Notes under the pieces: generated by a model
Database searches by the model: none
What the model saw: the letters and a program-made list of their open reading frames with translations, nothing else
What the model was told of the DNA's origin: nothing
Part shown: positions 61,918-64,000 of the stretch, piece by piece
Numbering within the stretch: position 1 is the stretch's first letter
Layout of the letters: each line of letters begins with the position of its first letter
Program-made: the position numbers and the translations under genes
Assembly (NCBI RefSeq): GCF_000237805.1
Contig: NZ_CM001376.1
Location: 1 to 64,000, forward strand
Direction of reading: 5' to 3'
DNA length: 64,000 nt
From: Jonquetella anthropi DSM 22815
Lineage (GTDB): Bacteria; Synergistota; Synergistia; Synergistales; Dethiosulfovibrionaceae

Positions 61918-62939
61918 ACGCGGGGATCGTGGCGTTCAGCGCCGCCGGCGTCGCCTTGGGCCGTCGGATCGCCGGACTCTTTGAGTCCTGGGGGTGGAGC
62001 GTTTCCCTCTCGGCCCCGGCCCGGCTGGCCGGGGAAGGCGTGACCGCCGTCGAAAGCTCTTCCGGCTGGGCGAAGGAGCACTTCAACTCCTGCCGCTGCT
62101 TGGTGGTCGTCGGCTCCTGCGGCTTGGCCGTTCGGCTGGTCGCGCCGCACCTGCGAAGCAAAACGACGGACCCGGCCGTGCTGGTCGCTGACGACGGCGG
62201 CCGGTTTGTCGTGTCGCTTCTTTCCGGGCATCTGGGCGGCGCAAACCGGCTGGCGGCTCGAGTGGCCGACGCGCTGGGCGGGGCAGCGGTCGTGACGACG
62301 GCCACCGACGGCCGGGGCCTGACGGCTATCGACACATGGGCGGCGGATCGGGGATTGAGGATAGAAAACCCGCCGCTGATCGCGCCGGTCTCGGCGCTGC
62401 TTTTGGACGGCGGCGCCCCCGGCTGGTGGAGCGACGAGGACATCGAAGTCCCCGACGGATTCGAGGCCCGGGCCGAAGGCCCGGTCGGCGCCGCGTGCAG
62501 CGCGCGGATCCTCTCGGATCCTTTTGAGCGGACCCTGTGGCTCAGGCCGCCGGTTCTGTCCCTCGGCGTGGGGTGCCGCCGGGGCGTCTCGTTTCAGGCC
62601 CTGAAAGCCGAGCTGGAGCGTTTCGCGTCGGCGGTCCGCTGGTCCGTTCGGTCGATCGTCCGGGTGGCTTCGGTCGACCTCAAAAAGAACGAGCCCGGCT
62701 TATTGGCTCTGGCCGAAAGCCTTTCAGCCGCGCCGCAGTTTTTCTCGGCCGACGGGCTGATGGCCCTGCTGGGGAATTTCAGCCGATCGGAATGGGTTAT
62801 ATCAAACGTCGGAGTTGATTGCGTCTGTGAGCGCGCCGCCATGGCGGTCAGCGGCGGCGGGCGTCTTGTCGAGGGCAAGTGGAAAGGCTCAGGGGTCACG
62901 TTTGCCTTGGCCCGCCTTGGAGGGGAGGACAGTCGGTGA
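61914..62939 (+). CDS. cbiG: Cobalt-precorrin 5A hydrolase CbiG
   Basis: CbiG opens the delta-lactone of cobalt-precorrin-5A. The N-terminal FSAAGVALGRRIAGLFE, the central LLSGHLGGANRLAARVADALGG and TTATDGRG, and the C-terminal LGVGCRRGVSFQAL all match the family. Its 341-aa length is typical. GTGA overlap with cbiF. Confidence 0.92.
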   Translation: MNAGIVAFSAAGVALGRRIAGLFESWGWSVSLSAPARLAGEGVTAVESSSGWAKEHFNSCRCLVVVGSCGLAVRLVAPHLRSKTTDPAVLVADDGGRFVVSLLSGHLGGANRLAARVADALGGAAVVTTATDGRGLTAIDTWAADRGLRIENPPLIAPVSALLLDGGAPGWWSDEDIEVPDGFEARAEGPVGAACSARILSDPFERTLWLRPPVLSLGVGCRRGVSFQALKAELERFASAVRWSVRSIVRVASVDLKKNEPGLLALAESLSAAPQFFSADGLMALLGNFSRSEWVISNVGVDCVCERAAMAVSGGGRLVEGKWKGSGVTFALARLGGEDSR

Positions 62940-63673
62940 GCGGATTGGTACGAGTTCTTGGGCTGGGGCCCGGAACGCTTGACGAGTGCACGCCCCGGGC
63001 TCTGGCGGCCATGGAGGAAGCGGACGTCCTAGTGGGGTACTCGACCTACATTGATTTAGTCAGGGAGCGGTTCCCCCACAAGCCCACCGAGTCGACCGGC
63101 ATGACGCTGGAAGTGGAGCGGTGCCGACGGGCCGTCGAGCTGGCGCGAAGCGGAAAGAACGTGGCGGTCGTGTGCAGCGGGGACCCGGGCGTTTACGGCA
63201 TGGCCGGGCTCGTTCTCCAGCTGTGCGGCACTTCTGGCCCGGAGGTGGAGATCATACCGGGCGTCACCGCCGCCTGTTCGGCCGCCGCTCGCTTGGGCGC
63301 GCCGTTGGGGCACGACTTCGCGGTGGTGAGCCTGAGCGATCGGCTCACGCCGTGGAGCCTGATCGAGCGGCGGCTCGACGCGGCCGCGGCCGCGGACTTT
63401 ATCCTGTGTCTGTACAACCCGGCCAGCCGCGGCCGGCCTGACGTGCTGCGCTTGGCCTGCGACAGGCTGTTAATCTGCCGAAGCGGCGAAACGCCTGCCG
63501 GGTGGGTCAGGAACATCGGCCGCCCGGGCGAGTCGGTTCACGTCGGGACGCTGGAACAGCTTCGCTGTCAGACCCTCGACATGTTCACCACCGTGATTAT
63601 CGGCAACTCGCAGACCAAGCGGCTGAACGGCCGGCTCGTCACGCCGAGAGGATACCGGGAGGCGGAAGCATGA
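62936..63673 (+). CDS. cbiH: Cobalt-precorrin-3 C17-methyltransferase CbiH
   Basis: The enzyme does the methylation with ring contraction. Signs: RVLGLGPGTLDECTPRA, VLVGYSTYIDLV, VVCSGDPGVYGMAG, IIPGVTAACSAAARLGAPLGHDFAVVSLSD region in parts, and LCLYNPASRGRP. The 245-aa length is right. The GTG at 62936 overlaps the cbiG stop. Confidence 0.94.
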   Translation: MSGLVRVLGLGPGTLDECTPRALAAMEEADVLVGYSTYIDLVRERFPHKPTESTGMTLEVERCRRAVELARSGKNVAVVCSGDPGVYGMAGLVLQLCGTSGPEVEIIPGVTAACSAAARLGAPLGHDFAVVSLSDRLTPWSLIERRLDAAAAADFILCLYNPASRGRPDVLRLACDRLLICRSGETPAGWVRNIGRPGESVHVGTLEQLRCQTLDMFTTVIIGNSQTKRLNGRLVTPRGYREAEA

Positions 63674-64000
63674 GACGAATTTGGCTGATCGGCGGCACGT
63701 CGGACGCCAAAAATCTGGCCGACATCTTGGTCGCCGAGGGCTTTTCACTGCTGGCCACGGTCGCCACGCCGGAAGGGCTTTCGTTCTGGGGCGAGCGACC
63801 GGGCCTTGAGGTGAGGGCCGGGCGGCTTGATGAGGCCGCCATGGAAGGCCTGCTGGCTCAGGAAAAGTTTTTGGCGGTCGTCGACGGTTCCCACCCCTAC
63901 GCCCAACAGGTGACCGCCTGCGCTCGAGAGGCGTCGCGCCGCGCGGGCGTGCCGTTCTTTCGCCTCGGTCGGGCGGCGACCCCTTTGCCGGCTGGCGCGA
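63670..64000 (+). CDS. cbiJ: Precorrin-6A/cobalt-precorrin-6A reductase CbiJ (5' part only)
   Basis: The ATG overlaps the cbiH stop. The translation starts RRIWLIGGTSDAKNLADIL and has VVDGSHPYAQQVTACAREA, as in CbiJ/CobK (family motif DATHPFA). Only about 110 codons are present; the gene continues beyond the window. It would be the eleventh enzymatic function of the B12 set seen here. Confidence 0.9.
   Translation, partial: MRRIWLIGGTSDAKNLADILVAEGFSLLATVATPEGLSFWGERPGLEVRAGRLDEAAMEGLLAQEKFLAVVDGSHPYAQQVTACAREASRRAGVPFFRLGRAATPLPAGA

Overview
The window reads as chromosomal DNA from a GC-rich, diderm, anaerobic amino-acid-fermenting bacterium, most likely a member of the Synergistota. The assignment is inferred from gene content: a selenoprotein glycine/betaine-reductase module, an ADP-forming acyl-CoA synthetase, an anaerobic cobalamin operon, many amino acid and peptide transporters and peptidases, and ExbB-ExbD-TonB (which implies an outer membrane). 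No rRNA or other species-level marker is present.

Layout. 0-6.9 kb is the replication-origin-type block dnaA-dnaN-recF-(secreted protein)-mnmG-dciA. 6.9-13.7 kb carries a uracil-DNA glycosylase/FNT channel/nitroreductase operon, an acyl-ACP thioesterase with a ROK-like fragment and a DMT transporter, an asparaginase, and a gate-domain membrane protein. 13.7-16.2 kb has an intergenic cluster of four DnaA boxes, then a tandem pair of LOR/SDH (ornithine cyclodeaminase-like) genes. 16.2-18.7 kb is an ADP-forming acyl-CoA synthetase preceded by a cobalamin riboswitch and terminator. 18.8-30 kb has cardiolipin synthase plus an exported phosphohydrolase, a leader RNA and terminator before a membrane protein/M20 amidohydrolase pair, a second DnaA-box site inside a perfect 17-bp inverted repeat, a nitroreductase, a DMT transporter, an oligoendopeptidase F and an NSS transporter. 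29.6-34.2 kb is a reductase component B module (GrdX, Sec-containing GrdB-type, GrdE-type proprotein) with a divergent CdaR-like regulator. 34.3-43.4 kb carries a C39-like protein, a TRAP transporter with an M20 carbamoylase-type hydrolase, a giant Sel1-repeat protein and a MATE pump. 43.6-51.6 kb has an AGCS symporter, a frameshifted glutaminase, WecB, PepV, ExbB-ExbD-TonB and RlmN. 51.7-51.9 kb holds tRNA-Gly and tRNA-Asp. 52-56.3 kb has a YitT protein and an unusual two-gene Hsp70-like ATPase unit ending in cobO. 56.4-64 kb is a cobalamin riboswitch followed by cbiK-L-C-D-ET-F-G-H-J, cut by the window end.

How it fits together. Amino acids and peptides are imported (AGCS, NSS, TRAP, DMT), released (PepF, PepV, M20s, asparaginase, glutaminase), and oxidised or reduced. 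The reductase module consumes a glycine-type acceptor, and the ADP-forming synthetase makes ATP from acyl-CoA. B12 synthesis is under riboswitch control, and a second riboswitch places the acyl-CoA synthetase under the same vitamin. The least explained items are the DnaA-box clusters 13 and 23 kb from dnaA, the tandem LOR/SDH pair, and the Hsp70-like two-gene unit. Start codons were chosen by Shine-Dalgarno spacing and gene overlap where possible; nothing here was checked by database search.
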